From Fusibacter_A sp965140735 (GTDB lineage: Bacteria > Bacillota > Clostridia > Peptostreptococcales > Acidaminobacteraceae), in assembly GCA_965140735.1 (NCBI GenBank), contig OZ223306.1, positions 4,588,001-4,652,000 on the forward strand: a DNA stretch of 64,000 nt, in the 5' to 3' direction. Below are positions 43,806-52,096 of this stretch, piece by piece (positions within the stretch are counted from its first letter, which is position 1; each line of letters starts with the position of its first letter). The translations under genes and the position numbers were made by a program. A model generated the notes under the pieces. That model saw nothing but the letters and a program-made list of their open reading frames with translations. It did no database searches and was not told the DNA's origin.

Positions 43806-45701
43806 TTAATAGTCTTTCTCAATAGGATCGTTTAATGCAGGGAGCATAATGGTAAACGTTGTACCATGATTGAGTTCACTATCCACATGAATAGCACCGC
43901 CGTGTTGTTCGATGATGATTTTAGCAATCGACAAGCCAAGACCTGTACCACCATGTTGGTTGTCTTTAAGTTTGGTTCGGGATTTATCAGCACGGTAAAA
44001 GCGATCAAAAATATGAGGTAAATCTTCTTTGGAGATACCAATGCCATTGTCTGAGAGTTCTACGACATATTGTTTCTGAGTGGCACGAAGTGAAATTTTA
44101 ATTTCACCTTCCTCTGGTGTGTATTTAATACTGTTATCTACAAAAATCCTCAATGCTTGTTTAAGCTTATCGATTGAACCATATACAATCAAATTTTTAT
44201 CAATGTTTTCTATGATATCGTGTTGCTTATCAATGAGATGAGTTTCTTTGGCAATTTCACAGATTAAATCTGATAAATTAAATTCAGCAAGATCCATTTT
44301 TAGGGTGCCTTTATCATTACGTGCTATAAAGAGTAAGCTTTCTACTAAACTGTGCATATTTTCAGTTTCACCTAGAATAGCTTGAATACTTTCTTCCAGA
44401 ATAGCGGGATCATCTTTTCCCCAACGATTGAGCATGCCTGCATAGCCTTTAATAACTGCGATAGGGGTTCTAAGTTCATGAGATGCATCGGAAACAAATT
44501 GCTTTTCGCGTTCATAACTTTTTTGTATATCATCTAACATTTGATTAAAGGTAAACGCTAGGTCTTTAAGTTCATCCTTTGTGCCACTGACATTTAGGCG
44601 TGTACTTAAGTTGTTGGCAGACATATCCTTAACTTGATCCGTCATGATTTTAATAGGTTTGAGATGCTTACCTGCCAACTTTGCTGAAGATAAAATAGAG
44701 GATAGCATCAATACAATACTGAGCATAATACCAATGGGTAATGTTGCCTCTATGGTGCCTCTAGATTTATTCATATTCTTGCCTAAGACAAAATAATGGG
44801 TTTTCCCAGAATCATCAATATATTTCCCAGATTGATAGAGCGTCGGGAAATTAGGAAAATTCTTAAAGTCGTATGATAAATAAGCCATAGCATCATCGTA
44901 ATTAATTGCATTTTCATTATTTTTATAGATGAGCTTCTTATTTGTGTCATAAAAATAGAAATAGAGATCTTCACTGGCAATATAATGAGATACAACCGCA
45001 TCGTCATAGGCAAAGCCATCTTGGAGTAAACTTTGGATATAGACATCGTTTTTAGAAAGAGAACCTTGAGTCTGATAATATAAAAAGTAAGAAAAACTCA
45101 GATAAGAGGTTACAAATAGAAAAACAATCAGAAAAATAACCCTAAAAGTATATCCTAAAGTCAGTTTAAATGTAATGTTAAATCTCAATAGTGAAATAAA
45201 ACGATCATATGATTTAGCCATATAAGAGGGTTCGGAAATTTCTGGATCAACATCTGGAACCACTATTTTTTTTGATGGTTTTTCCACAATTTTTAGTTTA
45301 GAAAACGTCTGATTTTGTATTGAAGGCAAATCATCTGATTGGCTCTTTTTACTTTTTTTATCTTTTTTGGCTTGTTTTCTTTGCTTTTTAAGGGCACGTT
45401 TGAGTTTTTCTCTCTCAATATGTTCTAATCTTTGTCTTACGACTTCTTCTGAATCAAGTTCCTTTTTCTTTTTTGCGCGTGCCTTTTTTTGTTGCTTGAT
45501 TGCTTTAGAATCTTTTTTAGAATTGGAATTAACTGTGATAACAATAGGTGTAGATTTTGGGACACGCTTTTTAGAAAGTGTGCTCGGTTTGACAAATCGA
45601 TTAGAACCGGTAGTGTCACCACGCCCACTTTTGGGTTTGTTTATGCCAGAATTTGGTCTCGTATTTAATTCTTCTACTTGGTTTTTACTTATGATCTTCA
45701 T
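43806..45701 (-). CDS. Sensor histidine kinase with a long basic N-terminal cytoplasmic tail
   Basis: A 631-residue kinase, about 150 longer than usual. Residues 1-175 are a hydrophilic tail with a Lys/Arg-rich helical section (about 62-120; for example KKARAKKKKELD), probably a coiled coil. Membrane helices lie at about 187-208 and 321-343 around a 110-residue extracytoplasmic sensor. HAMP, H-box SDASHELRTPIAVIKGY (His408), ALRIFVDNSIKYTPEEGE, LSDNGIGIS and GGTGLGLSIAKIII follow, all intact. Its ATG lies 17 bases inside the end of the regulator gene, so they are translationally coupled. An internal ATG near residue 161 has no ribosome site, which supports the long form. Confidence 0.9.
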   Translation of the reverse strand: MKIISKNQVEELNTRPNSGINKPKSGRGDTTGSNRFVKPSTLSKKRVPKSTPIVITVNSNSKKDSKAIKQQKKARAKKKKELDSEEVVRQRLEHIEREKLKRALKKQRKQAKKDKKSKKSQSDDLPSIQNQTFSKLKIVEKPSKKIVVPDVDPEISEPSYMAKSYDRFISLLRFNITFKLTLGYTFRVIFLIVFLFVTSYLSFSYFLYYQTQGSLSKNDVYIQSLLQDGFAYDDAVVSHYIASEDLYFYFYDTNKKLIYKNNENAINYDDAMAYLSYDFKNFPNFPTLYQSGKYIDDSGKTHYFVLGKNMNKSRGTIEATLPIGIMLSIVLMLSSILSSAKLAGKHLKPIKIMTDQVKDMSANNLSTRLNVSGTKDELKDLAFTFNQMLDDIQKSYEREKQFVSDASHELRTPIAVIKGYAGMLNRWGKDDPAILEESIQAILGETENMHSLVESLLFIARNDKGTLKMDLAEFNLSDLICEIAKETHLIDKQHDIIENIDKNLIVYGSIDKLKQALRIFVDNSIKYTPEEGEIKISLRATQKQYVVELSDNGIGISKEDLPHIFDRFYRADKSRTKLKDNQHGGTGLGLSIAKIIIEQHGGAIHVDSELNHGTTFTIMLPALNDPIEKDY

Positions 45702-46374
45702 CTTTAAATAAATAACCTACCCCTCTAACGGTGTGTATAAATTTAGTCTCAAATTGATCATCGATTTTGCTTCTTAAATAACGGATATAAACATCTACAA
45801 TTTTGGTTTCACCGAAATAGTCATAGCCCCAAACTTTATCGAGTATTTGTTCTCTAGAAAGGGCAATATTTCTATTTTCAGCAAGATAATGTAATAAATC
45901 AAATTCAGTTTTGGTCAGTTCGATGGTCTTGTTATTATATGAAGCTGTATATTGGTTGTAATCAATTTTTAGATTGCCTGAAATGAACAGATTTGATGGG
46001 ACTTTACTTACGACGGGTGCTTTTCTAAAAATTCGTCTGATGCGCGCTAGAAGTTCTTCTATTGCAAAAGGTTTGGTCATATAATCATCTGCTCCAAAGT
46101 CAAGTCCCATGACTTTATCCATGGTATCATCTTTTGCAGTGAGCATTATAATAGGTATTTCAGAGTTGAGTCTTATACGTCTACAGACTTCCATACCGTT
46201 GAGTCCCGGTAACATAATATCCAGCACAATTAAATCAAATGAATCTTCAAGTGCACGTTCAAGTCCAGTCCTACCATCGTGCACGGCTTGGACTTCAAAG
46301 CCTTCATGTTGCAATTCTAATTCTATAAATCTTGCGATTTTAACATCGTCTTCGACAACGAGTATTTTCTGCAT
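45685..46374 (-). CDS. OmpR/PhoB-family response regulator
   Basis: A 229-residue regulator and first gene of the pair. The receiver has VVEDD at the N-terminus, Asp52 in IVLDIMLPGLNG and the conserved lysine in DDYMTKPF. The winged-helix domain has LTKTEFDLLHYLAENRNIALSR and DVYIRYLRSKID. It is most like ArlR/CssR/MprA-type regulators of envelope stress, which pair with HAMP kinases of this layout; the resemblance is general only. AGGAGGG precedes the ATG. Its gene overlaps the kinase gene by 17 bases. Confidence 0.95.
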   Translation of the reverse strand: MQKILVVEDDVKIARFIELELQHEGFEVQAVHDGRTGLERALEDSFDLIVLDIMLPGLNGMEVCRRIRLNSEIPIIMLTAKDDTMDKVMGLDFGADDYMTKPFAIEELLARIRRIFRKAPVVSKVPSNLFISGNLKIDYNQYTASYNNKTIELTKTEFDLLHYLAENRNIALSREQILDKVWGYDYFGETKIVDVYIRYLRSKIDDQFETKFIHTVRGVGYLFKDEDHK

Positions 46375-46489
46375 ACTTTCCCTCCTAGATTTATGTAAGC
46401 CATACAGGTGCTTTGTTTAAATATAGCATTATTTAGAGCAGATTAAAAGGCTTCAAATCCAGTTACATAAGATAACCTCTATCAATAAC

Positions 46490-46533
46490 AAAAATCCCAA
46501 TCCATAAGAGTGTAAACTGATATGAACTGGGAT
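46490..46533 (-). terminator. Probable terminator of the DUF4342 gene pair
   Basis: On the minus strand ATCCCA pairs with TGGGAT across a long loop and is followed by TTTTTG. Only six pairs are certain. Confidence 0.5.
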
Positions 46534-46576
46534 GGGTTATATGTTTAATGAAATCATGGATAGAAGAGAGGGCATT

Positions 46577-47077
46577 TTAAAAACGTCTGTCTTCAGGTTC
46601 TTTTTCAACAACTGTATCTTCATCGAACTTGAAAGCCTCTTCTACTTTAACTTTACTGCCTTTAGGATCAAGAACGACAATTTTATAACCAAATACATAA
46701 GGTAAAATCAATAAAATTAAGGATACTGGTAAAGTTAATAGAATGATGATTGCCGCAACTGTCAGTGGAATATCCAATACTTTTTTACCTTTTTTGCCAA
46801 TAACAAAACTGGTTTTGTGCATCTTAGTAAAGAATTTTTTCATATCTTCAAAAAAATCATTTTGAGGCCTTTGATGGTACTGTTGTCTTTGATGTCTATA
46901 GTGCCTTTGGCCTCTATTAACATTTGAAGGTTTAGGGCTCGTTTTATGAGAATCTTCTAAATAAATGAGCGCTTCAACCATATCTCCATCAAACTTTTCA
47001 AGTGCTTCTTTTGCTTCTTTATAACTGATGTTGGCTCTTTCCATGAGCATATCAATTTTTTCTAAACTTACTGACAT
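46577..47077 (-). CDS. UBA-like plus DUF4342 membrane protein, paralogue 2
   Basis: A 166-residue protein with an N-terminal UBA-like three-helix domain (ANISYKEAKEALEKFDGDMVEALIYLE), as in elongation factor Ts and NAC-type proteins. A Gln/Arg/His-rich linker follows (RGQRHYRHQRQQYHQRPQ). The C-terminal DUF4342 region (about 85-150) has GKKGKKVLDIPLTVAAIIILL and one or two membrane helices, then a charged tail. The function is unknown. UBA-like domains often bind proteins, so a membrane-recruitment role is possible. It is a clear paralogue of the gene 111 bases upstream and has an AAGGAGG ribosome site. Confidence 0.8.
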   Translation of the reverse strand: MSVSLEKIDMLMERANISYKEAKEALEKFDGDMVEALIYLEDSHKTSPKPSNVNRGQRHYRHQRQQYHQRPQNDFFEDMKKFFTKMHKTSFVIGKKGKKVLDIPLTVAAIIILLTLPVSLILLILPYVFGYKIVVLDPKGSKVKVEEAFKFDEDTVVEKEPEDRRF

Positions 47078-47188
47078 AATAACGCCTCCTTAGTGTTTTA
47101 GTATTAACTTAATTATAATATTTAATTCTTAATGGTCTACGAAATTTCGGTTAAAATTTGGATAGAATTCTGATTGCTTAAAAGGTGC

Positions 47189-47695
47189 TTACTCATTTTC
47201 TTCAAATTGTGATTTGATGATTTTGCTGATGTTCTTATCTTTCTTGCCATTGGTTTTTAACATAACGTTAAAACCAAGGAAAAAAGGAAGCGCCAATACA
47301 ATTAAAGAAAAAGGTAATGTGAACCATGCGACTAAGATCACAATAATGAGTGGTAATTCTAAATAAATTTTAGAATCCTTTTGCCATGCAATTTTCATTT
47401 TAAGCAATTTTTTAAATATTTTTTTGGTGGCTGACCATAGAAATTTTAATTGGGCTTTAAAAGCTTCAGATTTCCATTCTAGTTTTATATCGGATTCACT
47501 GTTGGATTTAAATTCTGAATTTGGTTTCTCAAAATTAGAGCTTTTGGTTGTTTTAGATTTTGCATTCTGAGTTTCCACTAGAATAATAGCTTCTATAACA
47601 TCGCCATTTGAAGTTTGTAACGCATCGCTCGCTGTCTTATAAGAACAATTCGTGCGTTTGATGATTTGATCAATTTGATCTAAAGTGTTTGACAT
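47189..47695 (-). CDS. UBA-like plus DUF4342 membrane protein, paralogue 1
   Basis: A 168-residue protein with the same plan as its neighbour: a UBA-like domain (TNCSYKTASDALQTSNGDVIEAIILVE), a polar linker rich in Ser, Lys and Asn, and a C-terminal DUF4342 membrane segment (DSKIYLELPLIIVILVAWF) with a short lysine-rich tail. The linker has no sequence similarity to that of the paralogue, so the two domains are conserved and the spacer is free to change. AAAGGAGG precedes the ATG. It is first of the pair and the two were likely made by tandem duplication. Function unknown. Confidence 0.8.
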   Translation of the reverse strand: MSNTLDQIDQIIKRTNCSYKTASDALQTSNGDVIEAIILVETQNAKSKTTKSSNFEKPNSEFKSNSESDIKLEWKSEAFKAQLKFLWSATKKIFKKLLKMKIAWQKDSKIYLELPLIIVILVAWFTLPFSLIVLALPFFLGFNVMLKTNGKKDKNISKIIKSQFEENE

Positions 47696-47809
47696 TTGAA
47701 GACCTCCTTTATTAATTTTCTAACTTAAGTATAGATAGCTTGTATTAATATAAAACCAATAGAGGGTTAGAAAACAGAAAGAAATTTATGAATTTTTTAA
47801 TCAAAGAGG

Positions 47810-47838
47810 TTTACAAGACGAATAAATTAGGATATTAT
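47810..47838 (+). promoter_or_regulatory. Promoter of psuK-psuG
   Basis: TTTACA (47810-47815), a 17-base spacer and TATTAT (47833-47838), 47 bases before the psuK start. Confidence 0.65.
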
Positions 47839-47885
47839 AAACATATGTTTATCGAACAAACTAATGTTTAACAAAAGGAGGAACA

Positions 47886-48962
47886 GTGACAGATCGTGAA
47901 CAAGAAATTTTTGAAATCATAAAGGAAAATCCATTGATATCACAGGAAGCACTTGCTCAAATCCTCAGTATTCAACGCTCTTCTGTAGCCGTTCATATTT
48001 CAAACTTGATTAAAAAAGGCAAGATTAAAGGCAAGGGGTATATTGTCAGTGAAGAAGCTTATGTAGTGGTTATAGGGGGTTGCAATATGGATATCTCAGG
48101 AAAACCAACAAATAAGATGATTCTTCACGATTCCAACATCGGACAAGTTAGAACGTCCACAGGAGGTGTTGGTAGGAATATCGCTGAGAATTTATCCAGA
48201 TTGGGTGTGTCTGTTAAAATGATATCCGCTGTTGGCAATGATGAGTTTGGTTCAGTGATCTTATCAGAGTTGAATACACTTAAAGTGGATACAACAGGTA
48301 TTATGGTGCATCAAAGTCAACCGACATCTACTTATTTAGCAGTTTCAGATGAAACGGGTGATATGCATGTGGCGATTTCTCAGATGAATATTGTGGATGA
48401 AATCTCCGTGGCATACGTCAATGAATTTCATAATATGCTAGAGAATGCAGGTTGTCTTGTGGTGGATACCAATTTGAAAGAGGAAGTCTTACACTATATA
48501 CTCAATAAATATGCGCATAAAAAAATATTTGTGGATACTGTATCCACAGCAAAAGCTGTTAAAGTGAAAGGTCTACTTGATAAAATTTATTTTTTAAAAC
48601 CGAACTTAATGGAAGCTGAATTGCTTTCAGGGCATTCGCTTGAGCAATCTGACTTGACGCTATTTTTAAAAACATTACCTGTTAAGAAAGTTGCCATAAG
48701 CCTTGGTGCTGATGGTGTCATAGGCAGAGATGAAGCTGAAAGTATGAAGATTAGCACACCAAAGACAGAGATGGTCAACACAACTGGTGCAGGTGATGCT
48801 TTCATGGCTGGGATGGTTTTCTCTGAAATTAAACGGTTGTCTTTTAAAGATGCGCTTAGATTTGCTATGAGCTGTGCGACGCATAATATAGAACAACAAG
48901 AAACAGTTTCAAAAGCACTTAATGAATCTATTATAAATAATATTGTTAAAGAAAGGATGTAG
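47886..48962 (+). CDS. psuK: Pseudouridine kinase with N-terminal winged helix
   Basis: A 358-residue PfkB-family kinase. Residues 1-55 are a winged-helix DNA-binding domain (ISQEALAQILSIQRSSVAVH). The ribokinase fold follows: VVIGGCNMDISGKP, STGGVGRNIAENLSRLG and the catalytic NTTGAGDAFMAGM. Pseudouridine kinases phosphorylate pseudouridine at the 5' position; the psuG gene right behind supports that over a general sugar kinase. The helix-turn-helix suggests it may also regulate its own operon. The start is GTG with AAAGGAGG nine bases before it. The stop is four bases before the psuG start. Confidence 0.9.
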   Translation: MTDREQEIFEIIKENPLISQEALAQILSIQRSSVAVHISNLIKKGKIKGKGYIVSEEAYVVVIGGCNMDISGKPTNKMILHDSNIGQVRTSTGGVGRNIAENLSRLGVSVKMISAVGNDEFGSVILSELNTLKVDTTGIMVHQSQPTSTYLAVSDETGDMHVAISQMNIVDEISVAYVNEFHNMLENAGCLVVDTNLKEEVLHYILNKYAHKKIFVDTVSTAKAVKVKGLLDKIYFLKPNLMEAELLSGHSLEQSDLTLFLKTLPVKKVAISLGADGVIGRDEAESMKISTPKTEMVNTTGAGDAFMAGMVFSEIKRLSFKDALRFAMSCATHNIEQQETVSKALNESIINNIVKERM

Positions 48963-48966
48963 AAGC

Positions 48967-49890
48967 ATGTTTAAAAATAAAATGGATATTCACCCAGAGG
49001 TTGTAAAAGCGCTTTCTGAAGGAAAACCAGTCATTGCACTTGAATCTACAATTATATCTCATGGTATGCCTTACCCTCAAAACGTAGAGACTGCACGTGA
49101 GGTAGAACGTATCCTTCGTGAAAAAGGGGTAGTACCTGCAACGATTGCAATTCTTAAAGGACGTATTAAAATAGGCTTAACAGATGAAGAACTCGAGTAT
49201 TTAGGTAAGGCGAAAGATGTTGCGAAAGCCTCTAGAAGAGATATTCCATTCATAGTGGCTATGGGCAAAGATGGTGCCACAACAGTTGCAGCTACTATGA
49301 TATGTGCTGAATTAGCTGGTATTAAAATATTTGTAACAGGTGGCATTGGTGGTGTTCATAGAAATGCCCAAGAAACATTTGATATTTCAGCAGATTTAAC
49401 AGAACTTGGTCAAACCAGTGTTGCCGTTATTTGTGCTGGCGCAAAATCAATCTTAGATATTGGATTGACATTAGAGCATCTTGAAACATTAGGTGTGCCC
49501 GTTATTGGCTATCAGACAGAAGAATTGCCTGCTTTCTATACTAGAAAGAGTGGTTTTAATGTGGATTACAGAGTCGATGATGCTAAAACAATAGCAGAAT
49601 CTATTGATGCTAAATGGTCATTGGGAATTAAGGGCGGTGTGGTGATCGCAAACCCTATTCCAGAAGCTTATCAAATGGATTTCGACACAATCACAAATGC
49701 CATTGAGACTGCTTTAAAAGAAGCTGATTTAAAAGGGATTAAGGGAAAAGAAGCAACGCCTTTCTTACTTGCTAAAGTAAAAGAATTGACTGGTGGAGAT
49801 TCCTTAGATTCAAATATTCAGTTGGTTTATAACAATGCGAGATTAGGGGCTGAAATTGCACTTGAATATTCAAAATTACAGCATAAATAA
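48967..49890 (+). CDS. psuG: Pseudouridine-5'-phosphate glycosidase
   Basis: A 307-residue enzyme that splits pseudouridine 5'-phosphate into uracil and ribose 5-phosphate, the second step after PsuK. Family blocks are ALESTIISHGMPYPQNVETA, ATIAILKGRIKIGL, FVTGGIGGVHRNAQETFDIS, VICAGAKSILDIG and LDSNIQLVYNNARLGAEIA. The frame is open 24 bases upstream, but AAAGGATG before the ATG at 48967 is the better start. Together the pair lets the cell recycle pseudouridine from RNA. No nucleoside transporter is encoded beside it. Confidence 0.95.
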   Translation: MFKNKMDIHPEVVKALSEGKPVIALESTIISHGMPYPQNVETAREVERILREKGVVPATIAILKGRIKIGLTDEELEYLGKAKDVAKASRRDIPFIVAMGKDGATTVAATMICAELAGIKIFVTGGIGGVHRNAQETFDISADLTELGQTSVAVICAGAKSILDIGLTLEHLETLGVPVIGYQTEELPAFYTRKSGFNVDYRVDDAKTIAESIDAKWSLGIKGGVVIANPIPEAYQMDFDTITNAIETALKEADLKGIKGKEATPFLLAKVKELTGGDSLDSNIQLVYNNARLGAEIALEYSKLQHK

Positions 49891-49975
49891 GGGATTAGGA
49901 TATGCGTGTTAATAATTAGTAATAAAAGATTAATAATTGTTAATGATACTTTACTGAATGTTAATAGGATATCTA

Positions 49976-50004
49976 TTGACGCTAATAGCTGTATTTGATA
50001 TATT
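49976..50004 (+). promoter_or_regulatory. Orphan promoter in the psuG-bioY gap
   Basis: TTGACG (49976-49981), a 17-base spacer and TATATT (49999-50004). No ORF follows; the next signal is the terminator at 50112-50148. The preceding stretch (49905-49975) repeats TTAATA-type half-sites several times. Confidence 0.6.
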
Positions 50005-50011
50005 ATGGTCG

Positions 50012-50148
50012 TTGATAGTTTAATGATTAAATTTCTTTTCACTTGCATTTATTCCCCCCCAAGTTTATAGATGCAGGGTTCATTGATCCATATGGATTAA
50101 TGCTATGATATGCTCTTTCTGGATTCGATCTGGAAAGGGCTTTTTTTT
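50012..50148 (+). ncRNA. Candidate small regulatory RNA with C-rich loop
   Basis: A promoter-to-terminator unit of about 137 bases with no coding frame. TGCATTTAT (50044-50052) pairs with ATAGATGCA (50067-50075), leaving a 14-base loop with seven consecutive C residues (50054-50060). A small ATCC/GGAT hairpin follows and then the terminator. C-rich single-stranded loops are the usual seed of Gram-positive small RNAs that pair with Shine-Dalgarno sequences. The gene has not been matched to any known family, and its targets are unknown. Confidence 0.55.
50112..50148 (+). terminator. Intrinsic terminator of the candidate small RNA
   Basis: GCTCTTTC and GGAAAGGGC form the stem, with one mismatch, followed by eight T residues. 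Confidence 0.8.
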
Positions 50149-50264
50149 ATGGAGAAATAAAGTAATCTCTAATGAGCAAAGTTGAATAAAGAGGCGTGTC
50201 TTGTAAAGTTTAATGGCATGATAAGCAGCTTGATTGTCTTTGCATTTCAAGGCGAGAAGACGCA

Positions 50265-50295
50265 TTGTCAACTTAAGAGTGAAAAAGGTTGACAA
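50265..50295 (+). promoter_or_regulatory. BirA operator of bioY-bioB
   Basis: TTGTCAAC (50265-50272), 15 bases, GTTGACAA (50288-50295): a perfect inverted repeat with the geometry of Gram-positive BirA boxes. Its right arm contains the -35 of the bioY promoter, so bound BirA would block transcription. A further TTGTCAAC half-site lies at 50418-50425, just before the bioY ribosome site. Confidence 0.85.
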
Positions 50296-50317
50296 ACTAT
50301 AAAGCATCCATTACAAT
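50289..50317 (+). promoter_or_regulatory. Promoter of bioY-bioB
   Basis: TTGACA (50289-50294), a 17-base spacer and TACAAT (50312-50317). The transcript would have a leader of about 120 bases in which I see no further clear structure. Confidence 0.85.
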
Positions 50318-50446
50318 AATTTTAGTAATAATCCCCCTTTCAGCAACACTTTGTAAGCAATCCTAAGGTATATGAGCTTATGAACAACTGGAAGAATGTC
50401 ACTTAATATCGATGAGATTGTCAACTAAATTTATGTGAGGGATAGT

Positions 50447-51016
50447 ATGAAAACTAGAGATATGATTTTGATTTCCTTATTTGCAGCTTTAACTGCAATT
50501 GGTGCTTTTTTAAAAATTAACATTGGCGCAGTGCCATTTACCCTTCAATTTTTCTTCTGTGCTTATGCAGGGGTGTTTTTAGGGGCTAAAAGAGGTGCCT
50601 TGTCACAAATCATTTACATCGTCATGGGGCTAATTGGAATACCGATTTTTGCAAATGGTGGTGGTATCACCTATATTTTTAATCCGACATTTGGCTATTT
50701 AATTGGCTATTTTGTCTGTACTTTCACTGTGGGTTACTTAACAGAGCGTATGACCAAGATTACTTTTATTAAGATATTAGGCGCAGTTTTATTGGGGTTA
50801 TTTTTCACTTATCTCGTAGGTGTTCCTTATCTTTATATGATTATCAAACTTTATCTTGGAAAAGGTGATTATTCACTTCATAGCGCACTTGTAGCAGGCT
50901 TTTTACCTTTTATTGTCCCAGATATTATTAAATCAATCATCATTGCATCATCTTCTATGTTGGTGTTGCCAAGACTCAGACAAGCTGGTTATACAGCGCA
51001 TGTAGAGAAGGTTTAA
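50447..51016 (+). CDS. bioY: Biotin transporter substrate-binding subunit BioY
   Basis: A 189-residue membrane protein, the biotin-binding S component of an ECF-type transporter. Family sequences are the N-terminal LFAALTAIGAFLKINIGAVP, TLQFFFCAYAGVFLG, GLIGIPIFANGGG and NPTFGYLIGYF. About six helices are visible. The energising ATPase and EcfT genes are not here, so it probably uses the shared ECF module encoded elsewhere. A GTG 12 bases upstream is in frame, but GAGGGA fits the ATG at 50447. bioB starts three bases after its stop. Control by BirA is shown by the operator upstream. Confidence 0.95.
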   Translation: MKTRDMILISLFAALTAIGAFLKINIGAVPFTLQFFFCAYAGVFLGAKRGALSQIIYIVMGLIGIPIFANGGGITYIFNPTFGYLIGYFVCTFTVGYLTERMTKITFIKILGAVLLGLFFTYLVGVPYLYMIIKLYLGKGDYSLHSALVAGFLPFIVPDIIKSIIIASSSMLVLPRLRQAGYTAHVEKV

Positions 51017-51019
51017 ATT

Positions 51020-51976
51020 ATGCTAAAAAAAATAGAAAATAAAATTTCACAGGGTGGTTCAATTCAGTATGATGAAGCCATTATGCTTTTGGAGAATTCC
51101 ATTTCACTTGAAGCTTTAATGGCATCAGCCAATAGAATAAGAACAAAATGTGCAGGTAATAAACTCTCGCTGTGCTCAATCGTTAACGGCAAAAGCGGTC
51201 AGTGTTCAGAAGATTGTAAATTCTGTGCACAATCGGTTCACTATGAAACAGGTGTTGATGTCTATGAGCAAATGCCAATCAAGAAAATTGTTGAAACTGC
51301 AAAAACATTAGAAAATGATGGCGTTCATCGCTTTTCAATTGTAACCAGCGGTAGAGCGCTTGACCAACAAGATTTGGTTTGGTTAATAGAAGCTTATGAA
51401 GCGCTTAAAAAGGAGACACATTTAGAACTTTGTGCTTCCCATGGCATGTTGACACTTGAACAAGCAGAAAAGCTAAAGCAAGCGGGTGTTACAACCTATC
51501 ATCATAATCTTGAGACTTCAAGAGCACATTATGCCAGTGTTTGCACAACGCATTCTTATGAAGAGCGTATTGAGACGATTAAGAATTGTCAAAAGGTAGG
51601 CCTTAAAGTATGTTCTGGTGGTATCTTTGGTATTGATGAGACAGATGAGGATCGAATTAAAATGGCTTTTGAGCTCAGAAAACTGGAGGTTAAATCAGTG
51701 CCGATCAATTTTTTAATGCCAATTCCTGGAACACCAATGGCTTTAAATGAAATGCCTTCACCAGAGCGTATCTTAAGAATGCTGGCAATTTACAGAATGA
51801 TTTTGCCGGATGCTGAGATTAGATTCGCAGGCGGACGAGCTTATTTGGGTGACCTTGTGCAAGAGGGGTTCCAAGGTGGTGTCAATGGCGCCTTGTCCGG
51901 AAACTACTTGACCACAGTGGGGAATACCATCATACAAGATATCGAATTGATTAAATCACTTGGATTTGAGTTATAA
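51020..51976 (+). CDS. bioB: Biotin synthase
   Basis: A 318-residue radical-SAM enzyme that inserts sulfur into dethiobiotin. The radical-SAM cysteines are in CSEDCKFCAQS (Cys62, Cys66, Cys69). Further BioB blocks are SIVTSGRAL, YHHNLETSR, CSGGIFGIDETDEDR, INFLMPIPGTP and IRFAGGR. The 2Fe-2S cluster ligands (Cys in SLCSIVNGKSG and others) are also in place. It forms an operon with bioY. No bioA, bioD or bioF gene is in the window, so the cell may scavenge dethiobiotin or make it elsewhere. A strong terminator follows. Confidence 0.96.
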   Translation: MLKKIENKISQGGSIQYDEAIMLLENSISLEALMASANRIRTKCAGNKLSLCSIVNGKSGQCSEDCKFCAQSVHYETGVDVYEQMPIKKIVETAKTLENDGVHRFSIVTSGRALDQQDLVWLIEAYEALKKETHLELCASHGMLTLEQAEKLKQAGVTTYHHNLETSRAHYASVCTTHSYEERIETIKNCQKVGLKVCSGGIFGIDETDEDRIKMAFELRKLEVKSVPINFLMPIPGTPMALNEMPSPERILRMLAIYRMILPDAEIRFAGGRAYLGDLVQEGFQGGVNGALSGNYLTTVGNTIIQDIELIKSLGFEL

Positions 51977-52000
51977 AAATGAGTTTAATAAATTAAATAA

Positions 52001-52046
52001 AAGTGTGTTCTTGCCCTTATGAAAGGACTAAGAACACACTTTTTTT
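52001..52046 (+). terminator. Intrinsic terminator of bioY-bioB
   Basis: AAGTGTGTTCTT and AAGAACACACTT form a perfect 12-bp stem followed by a T-run. Confidence 0.9.
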
Positions 52047-52096
52047 GGATGGAATGGATAACGATTCATATGTATACGTCAATAATCGAAATACCG

